DNA of 19,829 nucleotides from Paracoccaceae bacterium (lineage in GTDB: Bacteria; Pseudomonadota; Alphaproteobacteria; Rhodobacterales; Rhodobacteraceae), in contig RFZH01000022.1 in the NCBI GenBank assembly GCA_009920815.1, positions 1 through 19,829 of the forward strand, read 5' to 3'. The notes below the pieces were generated by a model. The model was given only the letters and a program-made list of their open reading frames with translations, did not search any database and was not told the DNA's origin. Shown here piece after piece: positions 1-7,198 of this stretch. Every line of letters starts with the position of its first letter. Position 1 is the first letter of the stretch. Made by a program: the position numbers and the translations under genes.

Positions 1-485
1 CGGTGGAACCCGAAACCGTTGCGCGTTTGGCGTTTCCCTGTTTGCCGCATTTGGATACGTTGATTATCAACGATTACGAGGCGGGCGCATTGTCCGACCT
101 GCCCTGTGTTGTCGATGGGAAAACCGACCTGCGCGCGTGCCTCAAGGCCGCCCATTTGATCATCGCGCGGGGGGCAATGGCCTGTGTGACCGTGCACAGC
201 GTCCAAGGCGCCATCAGCGTTGATCGCGATGGCAACGTCCATATGAAACCGTCGGTTCGCGTGCCACCCGACCAAAACCGCGGTGCAAACGGCGCAGGCG
301 ATGCCTTTGCCGCAGGGTTTTTATATGGCTGGCATCAAGGCCAACCCATCGACACCTGTTTGACCTGGGCGCATGCCAGTGCTGCCAGCTGCCTAAGGGA
401 TTCAACAGCATCAAATGGGGTCGGCACAATTTCAGAATGCTTGGGCCTAGCAAATGCGTGGGGTTGGCGCGAAACCGCATGGTGA
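1..485 (+). CDS. PfkB-family carbohydrate/nucleoside kinase, C-terminal part (5' truncated by window)
   Basis: This is the C-terminal half of a ribokinase/PfkB-fold kinase, which transfers the ATP gamma-phosphate to a sugar or nucleoside hydroxyl in the cytoplasm. About 160 residues are visible, roughly half of a typical 300-residue member. The decisive feature is the PfkB signature 2 region near visible residues 95-105 (NGAGDAFAAGF); its aspartate is the catalytic base and the GAG forms the anion hole. Upstream, NDYEAGAL resembles the conserved N-x-x-E segment of the family. The reading frame is open to the left edge, so the GTG at base 3 is an internal valine codon rather than a start. The substrate cannot be assigned from this half; ribokinase-like, fructokinase-like and adenosine-kinase-like members all remain possible. 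The gene ends about 75 bp before a tRNA gene. Confidence 0.85.
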   Translation, partial: VEPETVARLAFPCLPHLDTLIINDYEAGALSDLPCVVDGKTDLRACLKAAHLIIARGAMACVTVHSVQGAISVDRDGNVHMKPSVRVPPDQNRGANGAGDAFAAGFLYGWHQGQPIDTCLTWAHASAASCLRDSTASNGVGTISECLGLANAWGWRETAW

Positions 486-513
486 TTTTTTTGAAAAATC
501 TGCGCCTTTGCTC

Positions 514-542
514 TTGCACGTTTCGCCGCGAAGATTTAAACA
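514..542 (+). promoter_or_regulatory. Candidate sigma-70-type promoter for tRNA-Gly
   Basis: TTGCAC (514-519) and TAAACA (537-542) are separated by 17 bp, which would place transcription start near base 549-550, about 10 bp before the mature tRNA 5' end. The -35 element is good and the -10 element is moderate. The position directly ahead of the tRNA is what makes the call plausible. Confidence 0.4.
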
Positions 543-559
543 CCAGCTCACCCAAGGAC

Positions 560-634
560 GCGGGCGTAGCTCAGGGGTAGAGCATAACCTTGCCAAGGTT
601 AGGGTCGTGAGTTCGAATCTCATCGCCCGCTCCA
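560..634 (+). tRNA. tRNA-Gly (anticodon GCC)
   Basis: A complete cloverleaf can be folded by eye. The acceptor stem GCGGGCG (560-566) pairs with CGCCCGC (624-630). The anticodon stem TAACC (585-589) pairs with GGTTA (597-601) around the loop TTGCCAA, giving anticodon GCC at 592-594. The T-arm carries GTTCGAAT. The discriminator base is T631 and the CCA end is encoded at 632-634. The gene reads Gly codons GGC and GGU. It is followed at once by an intrinsic terminator, so it appears to be a single-gene transcript. Confidence 0.97.
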
Positions 635-637
635 ATC

Positions 638-675
638 AAAAAAGCTCTCACAGTCGTGAGAGCTTTTTTGTTTTG
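638..675 (+). terminator. Rho-independent terminator of tRNA-Gly
   Basis: The stem AGCTCTCAC (643-651) pairs with GTGAGAGCT (656-664) around the loop AGTC, flanked by an A-tract before and a T-tract after (CTTTTTTG). The A-tract also pairs with the T-tract, giving a 14-bp perfect stem, so the structure could work in both directions. Confidence 0.93.
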
Positions 676-755
676 AACGGGGCGGCGCGTCCGCCTTGAC
701 GACGGCGCCAAAGGTTCGTTTACTGATCGGCATAGATGAACATGGACGAAAACCG

Positions 756-1424
756 ATGCCCGTTACACTTTCCCAAACACACCACCCACATTGCACAGAC
801 GCCGAGCTAGAGCTTTGGCGGGGGGTTCCAGTTTCAATTGTGGTCGATCTTGAACCACAGCTCCAAATAGACCCGGCGATCCGTCCAATTAAACCGGCCG
901 CACAGCAACCGCCGCTGATTGGTCGTGCTGTCACTGTACATTGCGAAACGCCTGATTTTGGCGCTGTATTACATGCACTGGATCAGGTTCAAAAGGGGGA
1001 TGTCTTGGTGATTGCGACCGCTGGTATCACGAGCCACGCTATGATTGGTGAAATTCTGTGTGGGCATTTGCGCGATAAGGGTGCAGCAGGCGTTATCTGC
1101 GATGGCGCCATTCGCGACGTCAACGCCATGGGGTCTTGGCCTGATTTTTCGGTGTACACGCGTGCCATCACTCCACGTGGCCCAGACGGCAAAACGCGCG
1201 GCCAAGTCCAAACACCAGTAAACTTTGGTGGCATCACAATCACACCCGGAGATTTGATATTGGGGGATGATGACGGCCTTGTCGCGGTTCCATCGGCAAG
1301 TGCCGCACGGATCCTGCAAATCGCACAAGAAAAAATGACGGCAGAAGAAAGCTGGATCAAACAACTGAAATCAGGCGTTGCAGTTGCTGACGTCTTTGGG
1401 TTAGAGCCTGCGGTGAAATCATAA
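756..1424 (+). CDS. RraA-family protein (4-hydroxy-4-methyl-2-oxoglutarate aldolase / RraA-like)
   Basis: This is a 222-residue member of the RraA/HMG-aldolase family. These proteins form ring-shaped trimers or hexamers. Characterised relatives are either divalent-metal-dependent pyruvate aldolases acting on 4-hydroxy-4-methyl-2-oxoglutarate or oxaloacetate, or inhibitors of RNase E. The core motif is clear: GEILCGHLRDKGAAG (about residues 98-112) followed by ICDGAIRDV, whose Arg120-Asp121 pair matches the conserved substrate- and metal-binding residues. GDLILGDDDGLVAVP near the C-terminus is also typical. I chose ATG 756, with GGACGAAA just upstream, because a TTG at 696 would add 20 residues that align with no family N-terminus and would begin only about 20 bp after the tRNA terminator. 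It lies 19 bp ahead of rarD, probably in one operon. A catabolic aldolase or decarboxylase role is likelier than RNase E control, but this is inference. Confidence 0.85.
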   Translation: MPVTLSQTHHPHCTDAELELWRGVPVSIVVDLEPQLQIDPAIRPIKPAAQQPPLIGRAVTVHCETPDFGAVLHALDQVQKGDVLVIATAGITSHAMIGEILCGHLRDKGAAGVICDGAIRDVNAMGSWPDFSVYTRAITPRGPDGKTRGQVQTPVNFGGITITPGDLILGDDDGLVAVPSASAARILQIAQEKMTAEESWIKQLKSGVAVADVFGLEPAVKS

Positions 1425-1443
1425 CTCGCAAAGGCGCAGCCCT

Positions 1444-2328
1444 ATGACACACACTGAGGACTCTCCGCGGGGGTTGGCCTTTGCAATAGCGGCCTACCTT
1501 ATGTGGGGCGGATTACCGCTGTATTTAAAAGCGATCTCGCATGTCCCAGCGTTAGAAGTGGTTTCACACCGCATCATTTGGTCCGTTCCTGTCGCATCAA
1601 TCATCCTGATCATATTAGGCCGCACGCGCGATATCCAGACCGCCTTAAAATCGCCAAAGCTTTTGGCGATGGGAACGCTGACCGCAGCGCTTATTTCGAT
1701 AAATTGGCTGACCTATGTTTATGCTATCTCAACGCAACGCACGTTAGACGCGGCGTTGGGGTATTATATCAACCCGCTCTTTAGTGTCTTTTTAGGGTTT
1801 ATCCTACTGCGCGAGCGGATGCGCCCCCTGCAATGGGTCGCCGTTTGCTTTGCCATTGGTGCCGTCGTGGTTTTAGCCTATGAATTAGGATCGCTTCCTT
1901 GGATCTCACTCACGCTGACCCTTAGCTGGGGGTTTTACGCGCTTTTCAAGCGCTCTCTCCCGATCGGTCCGAACCAAGGCTTTCTCCTTGAGGTGCTTGT
2001 GCTCTCGCCAATTGCAATCGGCTTTTTAATGTATCTTTGGATCAATGGGACGCACAGCTTTGCAAACGTAAGCTGGTCGACCACAATGCTTTTGATGGGA
2101 TCAGGCGTCGTGACGGCAGTGCCATTGATTGTCTATGCAAATGGAGCAAAACTTTTACGGCTGTCGACCATTGGGATGCTGCAATATATCGCGCCCACCT
2201 TTATCTTTTTAACCGCCGTCTTTATCTTTGACGAACCGTTTGGCTGGGAAAAAAAGATTGCATTTCCAATGATCTGGGTCGCCCTTGCGATTTATTCCGC
2301 ATCCTTGATCAAAACTCGACGGCCTTAA
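1444..2328 (+). CDS. rarD: EamA-family permease RarD
   Basis: This 294-residue polytopic inner-membrane protein of the drug/metabolite transporter superfamily has about ten predicted hydrophobic segments arranged as two EamA repeats. RarD proteins are named after a chloramphenicol-sensitivity locus; their physiological substrate is not firmly known. The N-terminus is diagnostic: after a short polar stretch come AAYLMWGGLPLYLKA and then HRIIWSVP, both RarD hallmarks. LDAALGYYINPL (near residues 100-111) and LLRERMRPLQW are further family signatures. The start ATG 1444 is preceded by AAAGGCGCAGCCCT, an acceptable ribosome site. It follows the RraA-family gene by 19 bp on the same strand, so co-transcription is likely, although no functional link is obvious. 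No frame damage is seen. Confidence 0.93.
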   Translation: MTHTEDSPRGLAFAIAAYLMWGGLPLYLKAISHVPALEVVSHRIIWSVPVASIILIILGRTRDIQTALKSPKLLAMGTLTAALISINWLTYVYAISTQRTLDAALGYYINPLFSVFLGFILLRERMRPLQWVAVCFAIGAVVVLAYELGSLPWISLTLTLSWGFYALFKRSLPIGPNQGFLLEVLVLSPIAIGFLMYLWINGTHSFANVSWSTTMLLMGSGVVTAVPLIVYANGAKLLRLSTIGMLQYIAPTFIFLTAVFIFDEPFGWEKKIAFPMIWVALAIYSASLIKTRRP

Positions 2329-2350
2329 ATTCAATATATGCAAGTTATTC

Positions 2351-2383
2351 AAAAAAACGCGCGTACCACAGGCACACGCGTTT
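2351..2383 (-). terminator. Terminator of the aldo/keto reductase operon (may also stop rarD)
   Basis: AAACGCG (2355-2361) pairs with CGCGTTT (2377-2383); two further outer-loop pairs form after one mismatch. Read on the minus strand, the stem is followed by seven T residues, which makes it a convincing intrinsic terminator for the minus-strand gene ending at 2413. On the plus strand the T-tract is short, so termination of rarD is only possible. Confidence 0.75.
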
Positions 2384-2412
2384 GTCAGTTTGTATGAACA
2401 ATCTGAATTTGT

Positions 2413-3402
2413 TTAAGAATACCGTTCAACGCCAACCCATTGATCGTCGTTATAGCGATCCCCCATCGCCCACCCAATCGGCAACAGTGTGTCAATTTCG
2501 GTGCGAATTTCATCACTAAGCACCATGTCAGATGCCTCTAAATAATGGGTGACATGTTTGACATGTCGCGTACCCGGGATAGGCAAAAGATGTGGACCTT
2601 GATCCAAGACCCACGCCAAGGCCAAAGCCGATGTCGATACACCCATTGCGTGGGCAAGCGCCCGAAACGGTTCAAATCGGGCAACGTTATCAACAAAATT
2701 TTGCCCCTGAAAACGGGGAATTCCCATTCGAATGTCAGGCGTCGTAAAGCGGGTTGGGTCAGGTCGAACATCAGTAAACAAACCACGTCCAACAGGCGAA
2801 AACGGCACAAACGCAGTCCCCAATTCAGCGCAGGCTTGGATCAAGCCCATTTCGGGGGATCGCGTCCACAAAGAATATTCGCTTTGTACAGCGTCGACAG
2901 GACCAACCGCAGAGGCGCGGCGCAATGTCGTGGGCGACACTTCTGACAACCCAATACCCTTGATTAAGCCTTCGCGCTTGAACCCAAGCAAGGTTTCCAT
3001 AACCTCTTCGACGGGTATATCGGGATCGCGCCGATGAATATAATATAAATCCACACAATCGACCGCCAATCGCTTGAGGGAATCTTCTAGGTTCACACGC
3101 AAATACGGTTTCGAATTGTCAAATCGCTTGTCGCTGCGCCCGTCGCGTACGATGCCCCCTTTGGTGGCAATGATCAATTTCGCGCGCGTTTTACGCACGA
3201 AATTGCCAATCATTGTTTCCGAAACGCCGTTGCCGTAAACATTAGACGTGTCCATGAAATCCAACCCATGATCGACACAATAGGACAGTGTTTCATGTGA
3301 TGTCTTTTCATCCGTTGCACCATAAAATCCTGCAAAGCTCATACAGCCCAAACCGATTTCTGATGCCGTTGTTCCGTCTTGCAGTAACTTACGACGTTTC
3401 AT
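2413..3402 (-). CDS. Aldo/keto reductase
   Basis: This cytoplasmic NADPH-dependent oxidoreductase of 329 residues reduces aldehydes or ketones on a TIM-barrel fold. The full AKR catalytic tetrad is visible: Asp51 (DTSNVYG), Tyr56, Lys81 (IATKGG) and His123 (YYIHRRD). The opening LGLGCMSF-like segment (residues 17-23) and the pattern of residues around the tetrad resemble the AKR subfamily that includes plant perakine reductase and yeast pyridoxal reductase; the substrate is unknown. The start at 3402 is chosen because it has the ribosome site AAGGAAATGGA directly upstream and begins with MKRRKL, which fits the family. An upstream extension would run back into the cytochrome b561 gene. It starts 13 bp after that gene ends and is probably transcribed with it, then ends at the terminator near 2355-2383. 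Confidence 0.93.
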   Translation of the reverse strand: MKRRKLLQDGTTASEIGLGCMSFAGFYGATDEKTSHETLSYCVDHGLDFMDTSNVYGNGVSETMIGNFVRKTRAKLIIATKGGIVRDGRSDKRFDNSKPYLRVNLEDSLKRLAVDCVDLYYIHRRDPDIPVEEVMETLLGFKREGLIKGIGLSEVSPTTLRRASAVGPVDAVQSEYSLWTRSPEMGLIQACAELGTAFVPFSPVGRGLFTDVRPDPTRFTTPDIRMGIPRFQGQNFVDNVARFEPFRALAHAMGVSTSALALAWVLDQGPHLLPIPGTRHVKHVTHYLEASDMVLSDEIRTEIDTLLPIGWAMGDRYNDDQWVGVERYS

Positions 3403-3415
3403 TCCATTTCCTTTA

Positions 3416-3889
3416 TCAGAACCACATCCGCTTAAAGATGTTATTTTTCTTGGCAAACAGGTGGAACAGGGCCCCGCCAATATGCAGCGCAACCAGGGCC
3501 ATCAAGATTGCTTTCATCACTTCATGCGCCTCTGCAGCGGCTTTGACACCACCAAACCATGCAGCCCCGCCCGAGATAGGCAACAAGATACCTAAGACAT
3601 AGGTCCCATAATGCACGATCTCTGATGCCAATTTTGTCACCTTTGATTCAGCCTCAGGATAGGGCGGAACACCTGTCTTTTGACGCACCGAAAAACGCCA
3701 AACAGTTAGAACCAAAACCGCAATCCCTACAAAAACATGCGCAGCGACCAATGGGTTAAACGCCACTTCAATGCCGCGCAACGTGGCTTCGTATGCGTCA
3801 CTGATGGCATCATGAAATATGAACTGTGTTGCGATCATCATTGCTATAAGCCAATGAAAAACCACCTGTTTTTTTGAATATTTTGTCAT
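3416..3889 (-). CDS. Cytochrome b561-family diheme membrane protein
   Basis: A small (157-residue) four-helix inner-membrane cytochrome b of the prokaryotic b561 type, which passes electrons between the quinone pool and other redox partners. The expected heme-ligand histidines are present in hydrophobic helices: His12 (VFHWLIAM), His51 (AAHVFVG), His93 (IVHYGTY) and His136 or His143 (ALHIGGALFH). The PISGG turn before the last helix is also typical. The start at 3889 has AGGGATGTAGGG upstream; an in-frame ATG 33 bp earlier would add MMSTCVIRDVG, which is not expected for the family. The aldo/keto reductase follows after 13 bp. Pairing a b-type cytochrome with a soluble reductase is common enough that no specific pathway can be claimed. 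A weak hairpin upstream (3921-3941) separates it from the TolB-like gene. Confidence 0.92.
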   Translation of the reverse strand: MTKYSKKQVVFHWLIAMMIATQFIFHDAISDAYEATLRGIEVAFNPLVAAHVFVGIAVLVLTVWRFSVRQKTGVPPYPEAESKVTKLASEIVHYGTYVLGILLPISGGAAWFGGVKAAAEAHEVMKAILMALVALHIGGALFHLFAKKNNIFKRMWF

Positions 3890-3920
3890 CCCTACATCCC
3901 TTATTACACAAGTTGACATC

Positions 3921-3943
3921 AAACCCTAACCAGCGGGGTTTTA
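3921..3943 (-). terminator. Possible weak terminator after the TolB-like gene
   Basis: AAACCC (3921-3926) can pair with GGGTTT (3936-3941). In the minus direction only three T residues follow, so this is a weak candidate. It is the only structure in the 66-bp gap between the TolB-like gene and cytochrome b561, and read-through is likely. Confidence 0.3.
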
Positions 3944-3955
3944 AGTTTCAATAGA

Positions 3956-4864
3956 TTATACGCCACCGGGTGTATTTTCCGTCGCAGCGGATTTCGGATA
4001 ACGAACATAGGCAAATTTGGTTGCACAGGGGGACCATGAATTCACGTTGATACTGCCCTGCCCGCCATTAAATCTATCAAGAACCTTTATTGCACCGCTG
4101 TCCAGTGACATAAGATTTATTGTTACATCGCGATCAGCTGGATGCCCAAGCGTCCCGGCCGGGTATGAAAGGTAACACAGCCACGTGCCATCAGGTGACA
4201 GGTGCGGGAACCAATTAACACGATCATCTTGGGTCAATTGTGTGACCTGTGTCCCATCTGGGCGCATGCGAAAAACCTGTGCGCCCCCTTTCGGCCCATC
4301 CGCATATTCTGCGTTGTAATAAATATATGCGCCATCATGCGCGTATTCGGGGCCGTCAACGGGATAGGCACCGTCGGTAAGGCAACGCGTTTCACCCGTT
4401 TCAAGATCAAGAGTGTAAAGACGTGTCTCGACTTGTTCACCGCGCCTGACCAGCCCCACATATGCCAGCATCCGCCCATCCGGTGACACGCCGTGCAAAT
4501 AATGTCGAAAACCTTCGGAATCGCGATCTGTGTTTGAAACCCGCACCGCCGCGCCACCAGCCAAAGGTACACGATACAAATGACCGTCATTTGAAGACAC
4601 ATAAATGTCTTGCCCATTCGGATCCAAAACGTGGTCATTGTTCAAATCACGCAAAGGCGTACTGGCAATGATTGACGGCCGACCGCCCTGCGCCGCAGAG
4701 ATACGAAATAAATGACCGTCCTGATTATAGATGAGGCTTTCACCGTCAAGGGACCAATTGGGCGCCTCAATCAGGGCGTCTGTTTGAAAAATAACTGATA
4801 CAGCATCCGTGGTCAGGTCATATATTACCAGCTCACTCATTTGGTTGGGATCTAAACTGCGCAT
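3956..4864 (-). CDS. TolB-like beta-propeller protein (PD40 repeats), cytoplasmic
   Basis: A 302-residue beta-propeller built from PD40/WD40-like repeats of the TolB type. The repeat signature recurs: APNWSLDGESLIY (near residue 35), HGVSPDGRMLAYVG (near 124), GPEYAHDGAYIYYN (near 170), FPHLSPDGTWLCYLS (near 219) and a closing NSWSPCATKFAYVRY. Unlike TolB itself there is no signal peptide and no N-terminal anticodon-binding-like domain, so it should be cytosolic and is not the Tol-Pal component. The start at 4864 has AAGGGA six bases upstream and lies 8 bp after the BKACE stop codon, which implies tight co-transcription. The function is unknown. Propellers of this kind can be lyases, hydrolases or scaffolds, and the operon suggests a role in the pathway of the M20 and BKACE enzymes. 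Confidence 0.85.
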   Translation of the reverse strand: MRSLDPNQMSELVIYDLTTDAVSVIFQTDALIEAPNWSLDGESLIYNQDGHLFRISAAQGGRPSIIASTPLRDLNNDHVLDPNGQDIYVSSNDGHLYRVPLAGGAAVRVSNTDRDSEGFRHYLHGVSPDGRMLAYVGLVRRGEQVETRLYTLDLETGETRCLTDGAYPVDGPEYAHDGAYIYYNAEYADGPKGGAQVFRMRPDGTQVTQLTQDDRVNWFPHLSPDGTWLCYLSYPAGTLGHPADRDVTINLMSLDSGAIKVLDRFNGGQGSINVNSWSPCATKFAYVRYPKSAATENTPGGV

Positions 4865-4872
4865 GATGTCCC

Positions 4873-5796
4873 TTAAAACCCAACCTTATCGCGGCCTTTT
4901 AGGTTCAACATTTTACGCGCCTCATCAGGTGTCGCGACCTCGACCGAAAGCGCGGCTAAAAGGTCGCGCGCTTTGCGCACTTGGGTTGCGTTATCGGGTG
5001 CAAGCTGTCCTTTGCCAAGCCATAGATTATCCTCTAAACCGACGCGCACAGACCCACCTTGGCCCGCGGCAGTGGCCGCGATTGACATTTGCGATCGGCC
5101 TGCCCCTAGAACGGACCAAATGTAATCAGATCCAAACAATCTGTCGGCGGTGCGTTTCATATGGGCCACATCATCGGGATGCGTCCCAATACCACCTAGG
5201 ATCCCAAACACCGTTTGCACCAAGAAAGGCGGTTTCACCAAGCCGCGATCAACGAAATATGCAAGGTTGTACAAATGGCTAGTATCATAGCATTCAAATT
5301 CAAACCGCGTCCCGTTTGGCAAACAAACCCCTAAAATATGTTCGATATCGGCATAGGTATTTTTGAACACCAAATCACGGCTGTTCTCTAAATGCTGACG
5401 TTCCCAATCATGTTGAAAATCAGAATAGCGTTTCAACATAGGAAAAAGGCCAAAGTTCATTGACCCCATATTCAGCGACGCCAGCTCTGGCTTAAGATCA
5501 CGCGCCGGGGCGACACGTTCCGCCACACTCATATGTGGGCTTCCGCCTGTAGTGATGTTGAGTATCGCATCCGTAGACGCGGCGATCTTTGGCAAAAACT
5601 CTAAAAACGCCTCAGCGGTTTGTACGGGTCTGCCATCGGCATCACTGCGCGCATGCAAATGCAAAATCGATGCCCCTGCCGCCGCCGCATCAATCGCGCT
5701 TTGCTCAATCTCTGCGCCTGATGCCGGCAGATGAGGCGACATAGAGGGTGTGTGAATGGCGCCAGTAATGGCACAGCTCAAAATTGCTTTTGACAT
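4873..5796 (-). CDS. Beta-keto acid cleavage enzyme (BKACE, DUF849)
   Basis: A 307-residue TIM-barrel enzyme of the BKACE family, named for 3-keto-5-aminohexanoate cleavage enzyme (Kce). Family members condense a beta-keto acid with acetyl-CoA and split it into acetoacetate and a new acyl-CoA. The zinc-binding pair is seen as His46 and His48 in ILHLHAR, the same numbering as in Kce. ITTGGSPHMSVAER (81-94), SLNMGSMNFG (107-116) and the acidic loop RVGLEDNLWLGKG (251-263) are strong family marks. The start at 5796 is preceded by AAGGGGAAC; twelve upstream in-frame residues lack family support. It sits between an M20 amidohydrolase (10 bp upstream) and a TolB-like gene (8 bp downstream). BKACE paralogues use many different beta-keto acids, including 5-amino-3-oxohexanoate, dehydrocarnitine and others, so the substrate stays open. 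Confidence 0.93.
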   Translation of the reverse strand: MSKAILSCAITGAIHTPSMSPHLPASGAEIEQSAIDAAAAGASILHLHARSDADGRPVQTAEAFLEFLPKIAASTDAILNITTGGSPHMSVAERVAPARDLKPELASLNMGSMNFGLFPMLKRYSDFQHDWERQHLENSRDLVFKNTYADIEHILGVCLPNGTRFEFECYDTSHLYNLAYFVDRGLVKPPFLVQTVFGILGGIGTHPDDVAHMKRTADRLFGSDYIWSVLGAGRSQMSIAATAAGQGGSVRVGLEDNLWLGKGQLAPDNATQVRKARDLLAALSVEVATPDEARKMLNLKGRDKVGF

Positions 5797-5806
5797 TGTG
5801 TTCCCC

Positions 5807-6970
5807 TTATGCAGCAGGCATGCCCTGTTCAATCAAGCCCGCCAACCAGCTGCAGCCAACAGGGATGATATCATCATTGAAATTATAGGCCGGATGATGC
5901 ACCGGCGCGCTATCGCCGTTGCCGACCAGAATATATGCGCCGGGCCGTTCCTCAAGCATGAAAGCGAAATCTTCGCCGCCCATGACCAATGGCGCGTGGT
6001 CGCATTGTCCGGTGATCGATTTGGCGACCTGTGCCGCGAATTCCGTTTGCGCCTCATGGTTCACCATCACAGGATAGCTGCGGTTAAAGGTTGCGGTGAC
6101 CTCAGCTCCAAAGGCCGCGCCCACCTGTTGCGCCAAAGCAACCAACCGCTTTTCGGCCAAATCGCGATGGTCTGCATCCATCGTACGCGCTGTCCCTTTG
6201 ATATGCACCGATTGCGGGATCACGTTATAGGCCTTGGATGAGGATTCAATCGAGGTCACGGAAATGACCATCTGCTGAACAGGGTCAGAATTCCGGCTGG
6301 CGATGGTTTGCAAGGCGGAAACGATGTGGCTGGCGACAACAATCGGGTCAATCGCCTCTTGCGGCTTGGCGGCATGGCCACCTTTTCCCTTTACAGCAAT
6401 GTCAAAGAAATCTGAGGCGGCAAAAAAAGATCCGGCGCGGATGCCGAATTTGCCCTGTTCGACACCAGGCCAATTATGCATGCCGTAGACCTCATTGATA
6501 CCAAAACGATCCATCAGACCATCCTGACACATCTCGCGTGCGCCTGCGCCGCCCTCTTCGGCGGGTTGAAAAATAACGACGGCCGTACCATCAAAATTGC
6601 GCGTTTCTGCCAAATACTGCGCGGCCCCCAACAACATAGCCGTATGTCCATCATGTCCGCAGGCATGCATAGCACCCGGATTTTGCGAGGCATAAGGTAA
6701 ACCTGTTTCTTCGGCGATTGGCAGTGCATCCATATCTGCGCGCAATCCGATGGCCCGACCTGAGGTGTTTGTGCGTCCTTTAATGACACCCACAACACCA
6801 GTGCGTCCAATCCCTGTCACCACCTCATCACAGCCAAAAGCCCGTAATTTTTCTGCCACCAAAGCAGACGTGCGGTGCGTTTCATACAACACCTCTGGGT
6901 GCGCATGAATATCCCGACGCCATGACGTGATATCGGCCTGTAATTCAGAAAAACGGTTCTTGATCGGCAT
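5807..6970 (-). CDS. M20-family amidohydrolase (N-acyl-amino acid / hippurate hydrolase type)
   Basis: A 387-residue M20D metallopeptidase-family hydrolase, which releases an amino acid or amine from an N-acyl conjugate in the cytoplasm. The family pattern is complete: HAHPEV near residue 22, GLRADMDALP (75-84), the metal-binding HACGHDGH (102-109, Cys104 and His106), PAEEGGAGA (136-144), MHNWPG (His165) and a C-terminal GGEDFAF before the last metal-ligand region. The length matches hippurate hydrolase and indole-acetyl-amino-acid hydrolase relatives. ATG 6970 has GAGGGAAAAG right before it; a TTG twelve bases upstream would overlap that ribosome site. It is the first gene of a three-gene minus-strand operon with BKACE and a TolB-like protein, which suggests it opens an N-acylated or amide substrate ahead of beta-keto cleavage. 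Confidence 0.95.
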   Translation of the reverse strand: MPIKNRFSELQADITSWRRDIHAHPEVLYETHRTSALVAEKLRAFGCDEVVTGIGRTGVVGVIKGRTNTSGRAIGLRADMDALPIAEETGLPYASQNPGAMHACGHDGHTAMLLGAAQYLAETRNFDGTAVVIFQPAEEGGAGAREMCQDGLMDRFGINEVYGMHNWPGVEQGKFGIRAGSFFAASDFFDIAVKGKGGHAAKPQEAIDPIVVASHIVSALQTIASRNSDPVQQMVISVTSIESSSKAYNVIPQSVHIKGTARTMDADHRDLAEKRLVALAQQVGAAFGAEVTATFNRSYPVMVNHEAQTEFAAQVAKSITGQCDHAPLVMGGEDFAFMLEERPGAYILVGNGDSAPVHHPAYNFNDDIIPVGCSWLAGLIEQGMPAA

Positions 6971-7150
6971 CTTTTCCCTCAAATCTTTTAGAGGATGAAA
7001 TAAAAATAAAACTCCACCCGTTGCCCCCTATTAAAAACCCATTCTGACAGTAAGAGCAATGATCGGATCACCATTCCACCATATCGCATCAAATCAGGAA
7101 ATTTTCCCAAAAGGAAAGGTTCCCGCTAAGACATCAGACATTGTAAATTA

Positions 7151-7192
7151 GATATTTCCCGCTATTTCGGGATTATATCCCAATATCGGAGA
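7151..7192 (+). promoter_or_regulatory. Overlapping inverted repeats ahead of the YeeE/YedE gene
   Basis: GGGAT-TAT-ATCCC (7169-7181) is a perfect inverted repeat and shares its left arm with TCCCG-N6-CGGGA (7157-7172). GATATT (7151-7156) and AATATC (7182-7187) flank the whole. The ribosome site GGAGA (7188-7192) follows directly, six bases from the ATG. The position suits a repressor operator or an RNA hairpin controlling translation; which regulator is unknown. Confidence 0.4.
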
Positions 7193-7198
7193 TCCGCA

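Noticed and set aside
484..500. GATTTTT-TTG-AAAAATC hairpin as terminator of the PfkB kinase
   Set aside because: The stem is almost entirely A-T with a 3-base loop, overlaps the stop codon and has no T-tract beyond the stem. It would be too weak.
214..555. Minus-strand open frame across the kinase gene
   Set aside because: It lies antisense to a well-supported PfkB coding region, has arginine- and histidine-rich shadow composition and shows no family motifs.
560..634. tRNA-Gly as an integration site for a mobile island
   Set aside because: No integrase, no repeated 3' tRNA fragment and no change in gene character were seen downstream; the neighbours look like ordinary chromosomal genes.
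696..755. TTG start for the RraA-family protein
   Set aside because: The region lies just after the tRNA terminator, has no clear ribosome site and would add residues not found in relatives.
3403..3492. N-terminal extension of the aldo/keto reductase
   Set aside because: The extra 30 residues overlap the cytochrome b561 coding region and have no family match, while the ATG at 3402 has a strong ribosome site.
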